Below are positions 48,681 through 56,714 of a stretch of DNA of 64,000 nucleotides, in pieces (positions within the stretch are counted from its first letter, which is position 1; each line of letters starts with the position of its first letter). Source of the DNA: Streptomyces ortus (lineage in GTDB: Bacteria > Actinomycetota > Actinomycetes > Streptomycetales > Streptomycetaceae); the NCBI RefSeq assembly GCF_026341275.1, contig NZ_JAIFZO010000002.1:2395264-2459263 (forward strand), in the 5' to 3' direction. The notes beneath the pieces were generated by a model, which did not search any database, was not told where the DNA came from, and was given only the letters and a program-made list of their open reading frames with translations. The position numbers and the translations under genes were made by a program.

Positions 48681-49427
48681 TCAGCCGCCCAGCTCGTCCA
48701 GGTCGAGGATCTTGCCCTTGGGGGTCTCGGCCGGGACCGGTGCGTCGAAGTCGCTGAAGGTGACCGTGCCCGGGTCCTTGGCGGACCTGCTGACGACCTT
48801 CAGCAGATAGGGCTTGCCCTCGGTGGCGACGGACAGCGTGTACGTGTCCTTGCCGTCCTTCTCGCGCAGGATGATCGCCGGGGTGCCGTCGACCGTGGTT
48901 GTCCTGCCGCGGGTGGCATCGGAGCTGACGTCCTCGAAGTCCGCGAGGACGGTGTCGAGGTCGCAGAACCCGGCGATGTCCTTGGCGTCCGAGCCCTTCG
49001 CGGACATCTTGGTCCACTTGCCCGCCAGCATGGCCACCACCTGGTCGGTCTCCTCCTTCGGCGCGTCCTCGTCCTGGGCGCGGAGGAACTTCTCGTCGTA
49101 CTTCATGTAGAGGGTGTCGCCGGTCATCACGAGCTGGGCCTCGCCCTGGCCGTCGGCGCTCATCGTGCCGGCGCACCGGCCCTTCTTGTCGAGGGCCATG
49201 TCCAGGTCCGTGCGGCTGCCGTCGTCGTCCCGGATGTCGCCCTTCATGCGCAGCGACGAGGCGTTCGAGGTGGCCTTCACGGCCCGGTCGGCGATCTGGC
49301 CGCCGGTCAGCCCGGCGAACGGGCCCTTCGGCTTGCTGTCGGCCTTGTCCTCGCCGGGCAGGCAGCCGGTGAGCGAGGCGGTGGCCGCGGCGGCGAGGCA
49401 GAGAGCGGCGAGTGCGGTGCGACGCAT
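48681..49427 (-). CDS. Putative LppX/LprG-like lipoprotein
   Basis: The 248-aa product has a lipobox (TASLTGC, Cys 22) and a C-terminal domain of repeated beta strands with ISLRMKGDI-like and LSVATEGKPYLLKVVSRS segments, resembling the LppX_LprAFG lipid-carrier fold. It probably sits on the outer leaflet of the membrane. The ATG at 49427 has GAAGGAAA upstream. A 16-bp tandem repeat (CGCCGGGATCTCGCGT, twice) lies after its 3' end at about 48648-48679. Confidence 0.7.
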   Translation of the reverse strand: MRRTALAALCLAAAATASLTGCLPGEDKADSKPKGPFAGLTGGQIADRAVKATSNASSLRMKGDIRDDDGSRTDLDMALDKKGRCAGTMSADGQGEAQLVMTGDTLYMKYDEKFLRAQDEDAPKEETDQVVAMLAGKWTKMSAKGSDAKDIAGFCDLDTVLADFEDVSSDATRGRTTTVDGTPAIILREKDGKDTYTLSVATEGKPYLLKVVSRSAKDPGTVTFSDFDAPVPAETPKGKILDLDELGG

Positions 49428-49504
49428 GACGGTTTCCTTCGAAGTCGGGATGGAGCGGTGGTGGGGGAGGGGCCGGTGATGGGGGACGGGGCGGGCGAGG
49501 GGTG

Positions 49505-50227
49505 TCAGCCCGTCTTCTTCCAGTCCTTGCAGCCCGAGGTCTTGAAGTACGCGTCCCCGGCGGCGACGGTCACGACGGCCGAGCCGGACACGTTGTCGTT
49601 CGCGATGATCGACTCCATCGAGTGGGAGGCGTCCTTGGTCCGCTCCCAGTAGCAGAGGTCGTCCGTGTTGCCCGTGGACCGGTAGGTGCCGGGGGCGATG
49701 TCGGCGCCCACTCTGTGCATCCCGCCGTCGCCCTTGATCAGCGTGGCCGGGGTGCCGGACGCCTTCGCGTCCACGCCCTCCCAGTCATTGCAGCCGCTCG
49801 ACTTGAAGAGCTTGTCGCTCTTCAGGACGGTCACGTAGCTGGTGCCGCTGACGTTGTCGTTGGCGATGATCGAGTCCATCTCGCCCGAGGCGTCCTTGGC
49901 GCGCTCCCAGTAGCAGAGGGCGTCGGCGTTGCCGGTGGTCCGGTAGGTGCCGGACCGCACGTCGGTGCCGACCTGGAAGTCGCCGTCCCCCTCGAACGCC
50001 GTCTTCTTCTCGGCCCCCGCCGCCTTGCCGGCCTTGGTGTCGCTCTTCGTGTCCGCGTCCGCGTCGGCGGCGCCCCCGGCCTTCCTGCCCGTGTCGCGCC
50101 CGACGGAGGCCGAGGAGCCCTTGTCGCTCCCGGAACCGCCGTCCCCGTCACCCGAGTTCGCCGACACCGCGCCGATGACGACGACGCTCACGACCACACC
50201 CAGCGCGATCTTTCCCTTGGCGCCCAT
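49505..50227 (-). CDS. Exported protein with a tandemly duplicated about 70-aa domain
   Basis: The 240-aa product has an N-terminal hydrophobic segment (signal peptide or anchor, no lipobox Cys), an Asp/Gly/Ala linker, and two copies of a domain: V-G-x-D-x-x-x-GTYR-T/S-TGN, LCYWER-x-KDAS, SIIANDNVSG, then VTV and SGC-x-DW, the two Cys likely forming a disulfide. I do not recognise a function. GGAGGGGA lies 5 bases upstream of the ATG at 50227. Confidence 0.75.
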   Translation of the reverse strand: MGAKGKIALGVVVSVVVIGAVSANSGDGDGGSGSDKGSSASVGRDTGRKAGGAADADADTKSDTKAGKAAGAEKKTAFEGDGDFQVGTDVRSGTYRTTGNADALCYWERAKDASGEMDSIIANDNVSGTSYVTVLKSDKLFKSSGCNDWEGVDAKASGTPATLIKGDGGMHRVGADIAPGTYRSTGNTDDLCYWERTKDASHSMESIIANDNVSGSAVVTVAAGDAYFKTSGCKDWKKTG

Positions 50228-50304
50228 GACAGTCCCCTCCCCAGAGGTTGACGACCGCTTTCACCCGGCGGTCGTTCATCCGATTGGTCAATCACAGCAG
50301 AGCT

Positions 50305-50330
50305 TGTGAACCGAGTCAACACGGTTCACA
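50305..50330. promoter_or_regulatory. Perfect inverted repeat between divergent genes
   Basis: TGTGAACCG (50305-50313) and CGGTTCACA (50322-50330) form a perfect 9-bp inverted repeat with an 8-base spacer, 126 bases before the methylase start and 78 before the divergent exported-protein gene. A TATGAT that could be a -10 lies at 50380-50385. The binding factor is unknown. Confidence 0.65.
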
Positions 50331-50455
50331 ACGACGGCCATGTACACGGGCGTGAATGGGTAGGGCTTGCCCACGTGGCTATGATCGGCGTCACACGCCG
50401 GACGGGCTTCACGCGCCGGACGGACACCACACAGCGCACGAGGGGAGCCGAGCGG

Positions 50456-52510
50456 GTGCAGGAGAACGGGACAGAGGTCACCGCCGCCGGGATCGCCCGG
50501 CTCGCCGGAGTCGGCCGCGCCGCCGTCAGCAACTGGCGCCGCCGCCACGCCGACTTCCCCAAGCCCGTCGGCGGCACCGAGACCAGCCCCTCCTTCGCGC
50601 TCACCGAGATCGAGGACTGGCTGCGCGCCCAGGGCAAGCTGGCCGAGGTCCCCCTGCGCGAGCGCGTCTGGCAGCAGGTCGCCGGACACCCGCAGGGCCC
50701 CGTCACGGCCCTGATCCACGTCGGCTGCGTCCTGCTGCTCGTCCACGACCGGCCCACGGTCTGGCTGGAGGTGAGCGCCGGCTCCGACGCCCGGCTCGCC
50801 GAGCTGCTGCCGACGCCCCTCGACCAGGTCCTCACCCCGCGCTTCGGCGCGATCCGCAAACGGGCCGTCGCCACACCGGCCGCCGACCGACTGCGGCCGT
50901 CCGCCCCCCTGTTGCGCGCCGCGGCCGAACTCGCCGCCGAACTGGACGCGCGCAAGGCGTACGAGTTCCTGCTCGGCAGGCACCTCGACGCGAACCCCCG
51001 CCAGTACACGCTCACACCGCCCGGCCTCGCCGCCCTGATGGCCGACCTCGCAGGACCGGCCACCACCGTCCTCGACCCGGCCTGCGGCACCGGCGCCCTG
51101 CTGCGTGCGGTGGCCACCGCACCGGGTACACCCGCCACCGAGGAGCAGCACCTCAACGGCCAGGACAGCGCACCCGAGCTGGCGGCCCTGACGGCACTGC
51201 GCCTCGCCCTGCACACCCGCGCCGTCGTCCGCACGGCCGCGGCCGACACCCTGCGCGAGGACGCGTACGCGAGCCTGCGGGCCGACGCAGTCGTGTGCCA
51301 CCCGCCGTTCAACGAGCGCAACTGGGGGCACGACGAGCTGGCCTACGACCCCCGCTGGGAGTACGGCTTCCCGGCCCGTACCGAGTCCGAACTGGCCTGG
51401 GTGCAGCACGCGTTGGCCCGCCTCAGGGAAGGCGGCGTCGCCGTCCTCCTGATGCCCCCCGCCGCCGCGTCCCGCCGTTCCGGCCGCCGCATCCGCGCGG
51501 ACCTGCTGCGCCGCGGCGCCCTGCGCGCGGTGATCGCCCTGCCGCCGGGCGCGGCACCCCCGTACAACCTCCCGCTGCATCTGTGGGTGCTGCGCAAGCC
51601 CGCCGTCGCCGCGCGGAGCGCGCAGCCCGAGGTGCTGCTCGCCGACACGGGCGTGTTCACCGCGGACAGCCGCGGCGGCCTCGACTGGCAGGCCGTGCGC
51701 ACCGCCGTCCTCGGCGCCTGGCGGCCCTTCGACCGCACCGGCACCGTGCCGGAACAGCCGGGCCTCAGCCGCTGCGTGCCGGTCATCGAACTCCTCGACG
51801 ACGACGTCGACCTGGCCCCGGCCCGCCATCTGCCGCCCTCCGCGGCCGGCGGCGGCGCCGGACGACTGGCCGACGTGCGCGACAGCCTGGGCGAGAGCCT
51901 CCGGCTGACCGACCGCCTCACCCCGCCCCCCGCCGCTCCGCGCGCGCCCGTCCGCTGGCCGCTCACCACGATCGGTGAACTGGCGCGCGGGGGCGCACTC
52001 CGGTTGCGTACGGGAGGAAACGGCGGGCACGCGCGTGTGCCCGTCCTCACCGACCACGACGTCCTCGCCGGAGCGGCACCTTCCGGGTCGTTGCCCGAGA
52101 GCGACGAGGAGGCCGTGCTCACCGAGGCGGGGGACGTCGTCGTGCCCGTGCTCGGCGGCGGCTCCATCGCGCGCGTGGTCGACGAGGCGACCGCGGGCGC
52201 CGCCCTCGGCCGCAACCTCGCGCTGCTGCGGCCCGATCCGGCCGCGCTCGACCCGTGGTTCCTCGCCGGTTTCCTGCGGGGCACCGCCAACAACCGGCAG
52301 GCCAGCAGCTACGCGTCCACCGCGACCCGGCTCGACGTACGCCGCCTCCAACTGCCCCGGCTGCCCCTGGAACAGCAGCGCGTCTACGGCGAACGGTTCC
52401 GCGCGCTCGCCGAGTTCGAGGAGACCCTGCGGCTCGCGGGACGCCTCGGGGAACAGTTGGTGCGCGGCATGTACGACGGTCTGACGGACGGCACGGTCGA
52501 GCCCGGCTGA
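50456..52510 (+). CDS. Orphan N6-adenine DNA methylase-like protein with HTH and TRD
   Basis: The 684-aa product has an N-terminal AlpA/MerR-like helix-turn-helix (TAAGIARLAGVGRAAVSNWR), then an N6 DNA methylase domain with SAM motif DPACGTGALL (Asp 207) and motif IV VVCHPPFN (His 282), then a specificity-like C-terminal domain (LTTIGELARG ... LPRLPLEQQRVYGERF). The catalytic NPPF is HPPF, so activity is uncertain. No restriction subunit is nearby. GTG at 50456 has GAGGGGAG 8 bases upstream. The next two genes are not obviously related. Confidence 0.8.
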   Translation: MQENGTEVTAAGIARLAGVGRAAVSNWRRRHADFPKPVGGTETSPSFALTEIEDWLRAQGKLAEVPLRERVWQQVAGHPQGPVTALIHVGCVLLLVHDRPTVWLEVSAGSDARLAELLPTPLDQVLTPRFGAIRKRAVATPAADRLRPSAPLLRAAAELAAELDARKAYEFLLGRHLDANPRQYTLTPPGLAALMADLAGPATTVLDPACGTGALLRAVATAPGTPATEEQHLNGQDSAPELAALTALRLALHTRAVVRTAAADTLREDAYASLRADAVVCHPPFNERNWGHDELAYDPRWEYGFPARTESELAWVQHALARLREGGVAVLLMPPAAASRRSGRRIRADLLRRGALRAVIALPPGAAPPYNLPLHLWVLRKPAVAARSAQPEVLLADTGVFTADSRGGLDWQAVRTAVLGAWRPFDRTGTVPEQPGLSRCVPVIELLDDDVDLAPARHLPPSAAGGGAGRLADVRDSLGESLRLTDRLTPPPAAPRAPVRWPLTTIGELARGGALRLRTGGNGGHARVPVLTDHDVLAGAAPSGSLPESDEEAVLTEAGDVVVPVLGGGSIARVVDEATAGAALGRNLALLRPDPAALDPWFLAGFLRGTANNRQASSYASTATRLDVRRLQLPRLPLEQQRVYGERFRALAEFEETLRLAGRLGEQLVRGMYDGLTDGTVEPG

Positions 52511-52653
52511 GGCCCCTGGGACGGACGCGGTGACCAGCACGACAACGGTTCGGTACAACCCTGGACCAGTTGTCCTTGTCGGCCTATACGCTCGGACTCC
52601 GCAGTCGTACGTCCGCACCTCCGTCCGTCCCCACCAGGCCTCCAGGAGCAACC

Positions 52654-53292
52654 ATGCAAGGCCACGGCCAGGCGCAGCCGCCACCCTCGACCGGGCTGCT
52701 GGTCTTCCTGCGCGTGCTCTTCGTGGTGATCTCGGTGTGCAGCTTCGGCCTGCTCGGCTGGGTGATGCTGCTGCGCCTGGCGCTCGTGACCCGCAAATCG
52801 CTCGACTGGGGCCTCCTGGTGGCCCTTTTCGCGGCCGAGGCCCTCGGTCTCGTCCTGCTCGGCACCGAGCCCGGCGAGGAGATCCACACGCCGGGTGGCT
52901 GGACAGGCCTGGCCCTGCTCCTGGGCTCCCTCGTCCCCGCGATCTCGTACTACCTGGCGGCGGAGATCCGCCACTTCCACGCCCTCGCGTACGCCCACCG
53001 GACGTACGCCGGCGGACAGTCCCCGGCGCACGCGTACGGCTATCCGCAGCCGCAGCCGCAGCCGCAGCCGCAGCCGCAGCCCCAGCCGCCGTACGCCGCC
53101 GCGACCGGCCCGCACACGCCGGTGCCGCAGATGGCCCCGATGCCCCGGCCCCCGTCCTCCGCGCCGATCCCGTCCTCCGCCCCGACCCCGACCCCGCCGC
53201 CGCAGCGTCCCGCGCCCGCCCGTATCGACCAGGTGCGCGCCGAGCTCGACGAGCTGAGTGACTACCTCCGCAAGCACGAGGACGGCAGATGA
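52654..53292 (+). CDS. Membrane protein with PQ-repeat tail, coupled to a Ser/Thr kinase
   Basis: The 212-aa product has three or four hydrophobic spans (about 15-110), then a Pro/Gln-rich tail with a PQPQPQPQPQPQPQ stretch from a (CAGCCG)n run (about 53045-53090), and a C-terminal helix (RVAELDELSDYLRK-like). The ATG at 52654 has AGGAG 5 bases upstream. The kinase ATG overlaps its stop (ATGA), implying the two are made together; the membrane protein may anchor or regulate the kinase. Confidence 0.75.
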   Translation: MQGHGQAQPPPSTGLLVFLRVLFVVISVCSFGLLGWVMLLRLALVTRKSLDWGLLVALFAAEALGLVLLGTEPGEEIHTPGGWTGLALLLGSLVPAISYYLAAEIRHFHALAYAHRTYAGGQSPAHAYGYPQPQPQPQPQPQPQPPYAAATGPHTPVPQMAPMPRPPSSAPIPSSAPTPTPPPQRPAPARIDQVRAELDELSDYLRKHEDGR

Positions 53293-54812
53293 CCGTGGCG
53301 CCGGGACGGGTGATCACCGGCCGCTACGAACTGTCCACGCTCATCGGGCAGGGCGGCATGGGCCAGGTGTGGACGGCGTACGACCAGCGCCTCGACCGGC
53401 GCGTCGCCGTCAAGCTGCTGCGGCCCGACAAGGTCGCGGGCCAGGAGGCCGAAGAACTGCGCCGCCGCTTCGTGCGCGAGTGCCGCGTCACCGCGCAGGT
53501 CGACCACCCCGGCCTGGTCACGGTCCACGACGCGGGCAGCGAGGGCGAGGAGCTGTTCCTCGTCATGCAGTACGTCGACGGGGCCGACCTCGGCGACCAC
53601 CTCGCCGAGCACGACCCCTACCCCTGGCAGTGGGCCGTCTCGGTCGCCGCGCAACTGTGCGCCGTGCTCTCCGCCGTGCACGCCGTTCCGATCGTCCACC
53701 GCGACCTCAAACCGCGGAACGTCATGATCAAGCAGGACGGCACGGTCACCGTCCTCGACCTCGGCGTCGCGTCCGTGATGGACACCGACACCACCCGCCT
53801 CACGCACACCGGCTCACCCATCGGATCGCCCGCCTACATGGCTCCCGAGCAGGCGATGGGCGGCGCGGTCGGCCCGTACACCGACCTGTACGCGCTCGGG
53901 GTGCTGCTGCACGAACTCCTCAGCGGGGACGTGCCGTTCTCGGGATCGACCGCCCTCGGCGTGCTGCACCGCCACCTCTACGAGCCGCCCCTGCCGGTCC
54001 GCCGGCTGCGCCCCGAGGTGCCCGAGGCGCTCGAAGCCCTCGTGCTGCGGCTGCTCTCCAAGGACCCGCAGCACCGCCCGGACTCGGCGCAGGAGACGTA
54101 CGAGCAGCTGCTGCCGCTGCTCCCCGCGCGCGGGATCCCGTCCGGCGGGCCGCTCGACCCCACCCGCCCCTTTCTGCGCCCGCACGCCCCCTGGCCGGAC
54201 CGCGCCCGCACCCCCGCGGCGCAGCCGCAGGCCGCGCCCGCCGTCGAGAAACCCGATGTCGCGGGAGCCGTCGACGAGGTCAAACGGCTCCTCGGCGAGG
54301 GCCGCATCACCCAGGCCGTCGACATCCTCGGCCAGATCCTGCCGGCCGCCGCCGCCCAGCACGGCGAGCACTCACCGGTCGTGCGCACCCTGCGCAAGCA
54401 GTACGCGGCCACGCTGATGGACGACGGCCAGTACCGCCGCGCCCTGCCCGAACTGCGCCGCCTCGCCGACGAACGGGCCACCGAGGCGGGCCGGGCCGAC
54501 CCGCAGTCCCTGCGTTTTCGCTACGAGGCCGCCCAGTGCCTCGAACAGCTCGGCGAACCGGCGGCGGCGCTCGCCGAATACCGCGCGCTGCTGCCGTACT
54601 ACGAGAACCAGTACGTCGCCCAGGACGCCGAACTCTCCTTCGAGGTGCGCCGGCGCATCGGGCATCTGCTCCTCGCGCTCGGCGACCGGGCCGCCGCCCA
54701 CGACACGCTGGCCCGGCTCCAGTACGACGTCGAACGGCTCCGGGGCCCCGGCCACCCGCTGGTGAGCGACATCGGCCGGACCCTGCAGTGGCTCGGGCAG
54801 GTCCGCGGCTGA
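53289..54812 (+). CDS. Hanks-type Ser/Thr protein kinase with TPR-like C terminus
   Basis: The 507-aa kinase has the P-loop GQGGMG (20-25), catalytic Lys 42 (VAVKLL), HRDLKPRN (137-144), DLG instead of DFG, and the APE motif (MAPEQ). No transmembrane span follows the kinase domain; instead there is a helical repeat region (about 330-500, AVDILGQILPAAAAQHGE, AALAEYRALLPYY) like TPRs. The membrane tie may come from the coupled upstream protein. The domain order kinase-TPR resembles several actinobacterial kinases. Confidence 0.9.
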   Translation: MTVAPGRVITGRYELSTLIGQGGMGQVWTAYDQRLDRRVAVKLLRPDKVAGQEAEELRRRFVRECRVTAQVDHPGLVTVHDAGSEGEELFLVMQYVDGADLGDHLAEHDPYPWQWAVSVAAQLCAVLSAVHAVPIVHRDLKPRNVMIKQDGTVTVLDLGVASVMDTDTTRLTHTGSPIGSPAYMAPEQAMGGAVGPYTDLYALGVLLHELLSGDVPFSGSTALGVLHRHLYEPPLPVRRLRPEVPEALEALVLRLLSKDPQHRPDSAQETYEQLLPLLPARGIPSGGPLDPTRPFLRPHAPWPDRARTPAAQPQAAPAVEKPDVAGAVDEVKRLLGEGRITQAVDILGQILPAAAAQHGEHSPVVRTLRKQYAATLMDDGQYRRALPELRRLADERATEAGRADPQSLRFRYEAAQCLEQLGEPAAALAEYRALLPYYENQYVAQDAELSFEVRRRIGHLLLALGDRAAAHDTLARLQYDVERLRGPGHPLVSDIGRTLQWLGQVRG

Positions 54813-54965
54813 TTCGCGCGTCCCCGAACCGCGTGCCGCCGGGCGGTGCCCCAAGTCCAGGCGAATCGTTGGGTCGAATGGGTGGCCGAGAGCCGGTCCC
54901 CTGCCTAACATCGATCACTGCAAGACTTTGTGCACCGTCGCACAATCTCCCACAGGAGGTTTTCC

Positions 54966-55610
54966 TTGCACCGCCGCCGTCGCACCGCGTTCCTGCTCAC
55001 CGCCGCACTCGTCACCGCGGCCCCCCTCCTGACCGCCTGTGGCAGCGAGGCGCATCCCGGTGCCGCGGCCGTCGTCGGCGACGACCGCATCACGGTCTCC
55101 CAGCTGGAGAACCGGGTGAACGAGGTACGGACCGCACAGCGGGCCGCCACCACGGGCGAGGCGCAGTACGAGCAGGCCATCGCCAAGTCCGGTGGCCTCA
55201 CCCGCGACACCCTGCACGGCATGGTCCTCGACAAGGTGCTGCACCGGGCCGCCGACGACGCGGGCGTGAGCGTCACCCGCAAGGAGATCCAGGAGGCCCG
55301 CACCGGCCTGGAACAGCAGGCAGGGGGCGCGAAGGCCCTCGAAGTGAGCTGGCTCCAGCAGTACGGAGTGCCGCCCGAGCGGCTCGACGACAACCTCCGC
55401 GTCCAGATCGAGGCCCAGAAGCTCGCCGCCGCCCTCGGTACGGACACCAGCCGGCCGGACTTCTGGAAGGCGCTGTCCGAGGCGTCCAAGAAGCTGGACG
55501 TCGACCTGAACCCCCGGTACGGCAGCTGGGACGTCGAGAAGAGCAGCCGCGTCGACGCCAAGCTCCCGTGGGTGCGCGACATCACGGCGGCGAGCCAGAA
55601 GCCGGCGTGA
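54966..55610 (+). CDS. SurA-N-like lipoprotein
   Basis: The 214-aa product has a signal peptide with lipobox (LLTAC) and an N-terminal domain VVGDDRITVSQLENRVNEVR like the SurA N-terminal chaperone fold, but no visible peptidyl-prolyl isomerase domain. It probably assists folding of exported proteins at the membrane. TTG at 54966 has AGGAGG 6 bases upstream and gives a normal signal peptide; the open frame to 54930 does not. Confidence 0.85.
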   Translation: MHRRRRTAFLLTAALVTAAPLLTACGSEAHPGAAAVVGDDRITVSQLENRVNEVRTAQRAATTGEAQYEQAIAKSGGLTRDTLHGMVLDKVLHRAADDAGVSVTRKEIQEARTGLEQQAGGAKALEVSWLQQYGVPPERLDDNLRVQIEAQKLAAALGTDTSRPDFWKALSEASKKLDVDLNPRYGSWDVEKSSRVDAKLPWVRDITAASQKPA

Positions 55611-55665
55611 CCGCCGCCCGAAGCCCTCGCCCTTCACTGTCAGTGGCGTGGGTTACGTTCGGGGG

Positions 55666-56634
55666 GTGAACGAATCCAGCCCCGGGCGCATCGTCCTGCT
55701 CACCACCAGCCACCGCGTCGCGCCCGGACTGCTGTCCTGGCCCGCCTGGCAGGCGCTGCACGGCGCCGACCGCGTCCTGTGCGCGGACGGCGCCCACCCG
55801 CAGCTGCCGTACCTGCGTGAGGCGGGCATCGAGGTAGAGGAGACCGCGCCCGGCGCCCAGGAGCTGGTCGACGCCTGTGCCGGGGGGCGCACGGTCACCG
55901 TCGTCGCCACCGGCGAGGGCGAACCGCGCCTGACCGACGGCCTGGCCCGGCTGGCCGGCACGGGACGGGTGCGGATGCCCGACCTCGAACTGCTCCCCGC
56001 CTCGTACGACCTGCCGGGCGCCCGCCTCCTCGACCTCGTCCAGGTGATGGACCGCATCCGCCTCGAATGCCCCTGGTCCTCGCAGCAGACCCACAAGGGC
56101 CTCGCCAAATACGGCATCGAGGAGGCGTACGAACTCGTCGAGGCCATCGAGGAGGGCGACCGGGACGAACTGCGCGAGGAGCTCGGCGACGTACTGCTCC
56201 AGGTCGTCTTCCACTCCCGGATCGCCGAGGAGGGCAGCGCGGACGACGGTTCGGAGCCCTTCTCCATCGACGACGTCGCGGCCGGCATTGTCACCAAGCT
56301 GATCCACCGCCACCCGCATGTGTTCGGCGACGAGACCGCCTCCACACCGGAGGAGGTCAAGGAGCACTGGCTGCGCACCAAGGCCGAGGAGAAGCGGCGG
56401 ACGTCCGTCACGGAGGGCGTTCCGCTCGGCCAGCCCGCCCTGGCGCTGGCCGCCAAGCTGGCCTCCCGCGCGCGTACGGCCGGCCTCGACGCCCCGCTGC
56501 CCCAGGGCGAGGGCATCGGCTACGAACTCCTGGCCCTGGCCGTCCGGGCCGAGGAATCGGGCGTGGACCCGGAAGCGGCCCTCAGAGCAGCAGCCCGCAC
56601 GTACCGGGACGCCATACGGGCATCGGAGTCCTGA
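55666..56634 (+). CDS. mazG: MazG nucleoside triphosphate pyrophosphohydrolase
   Basis: MazG hydrolyses NTPs or (p)ppGpp-related nucleotides to NMP and PPi. The 322-aa product has an N-terminal TP-methylase-like remnant (about 1-120, TTSHRVAPGLLSWPAWQAL), then the MazG domain with RLECPWSSQQTHKGLAKY, the EEAYELVEAIEEGD metal-binding box and EELGDVLLQVVFHS. A GTG at 55666 follows TTACGT by 8 bases, so the mRNA may be leaderless. A family A repeat follows. Confidence 0.9.
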   Translation: MNESSPGRIVLLTTSHRVAPGLLSWPAWQALHGADRVLCADGAHPQLPYLREAGIEVEETAPGAQELVDACAGGRTVTVVATGEGEPRLTDGLARLAGTGRVRMPDLELLPASYDLPGARLLDLVQVMDRIRLECPWSSQQTHKGLAKYGIEEAYELVEAIEEGDRDELREELGDVLLQVVFHSRIAEEGSADDGSEPFSIDDVAAGIVTKLIHRHPHVFGDETASTPEEVKEHWLRTKAEEKRRTSVTEGVPLGQPALALAAKLASRARTAGLDAPLPQGEGIGYELLALAVRAEESGVDPEAALRAAARTYRDAIRASES

Positions 56635-56635
56635 G

Positions 56636-56665
56636 AGCGCCCCAAAGGGGCGCGGGGAACTGCGC
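56636..56665. repeat. Family A repeat copy with GCGCCCC-AAA-GGGGCGC hairpin
   Basis: Between convergent mazG and the flavohemoprotein gene; AGCGCCCCAAAGGGGCGCGG is followed by GGAACTGCGC. Likely a bidirectional terminator. Confidence 0.75.
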
Positions 56666-56714
56666 GGCCAGCCCCGACCGGCCCGCACTCTCATCACCGG
56701 CCTCCCCCAGGGGG

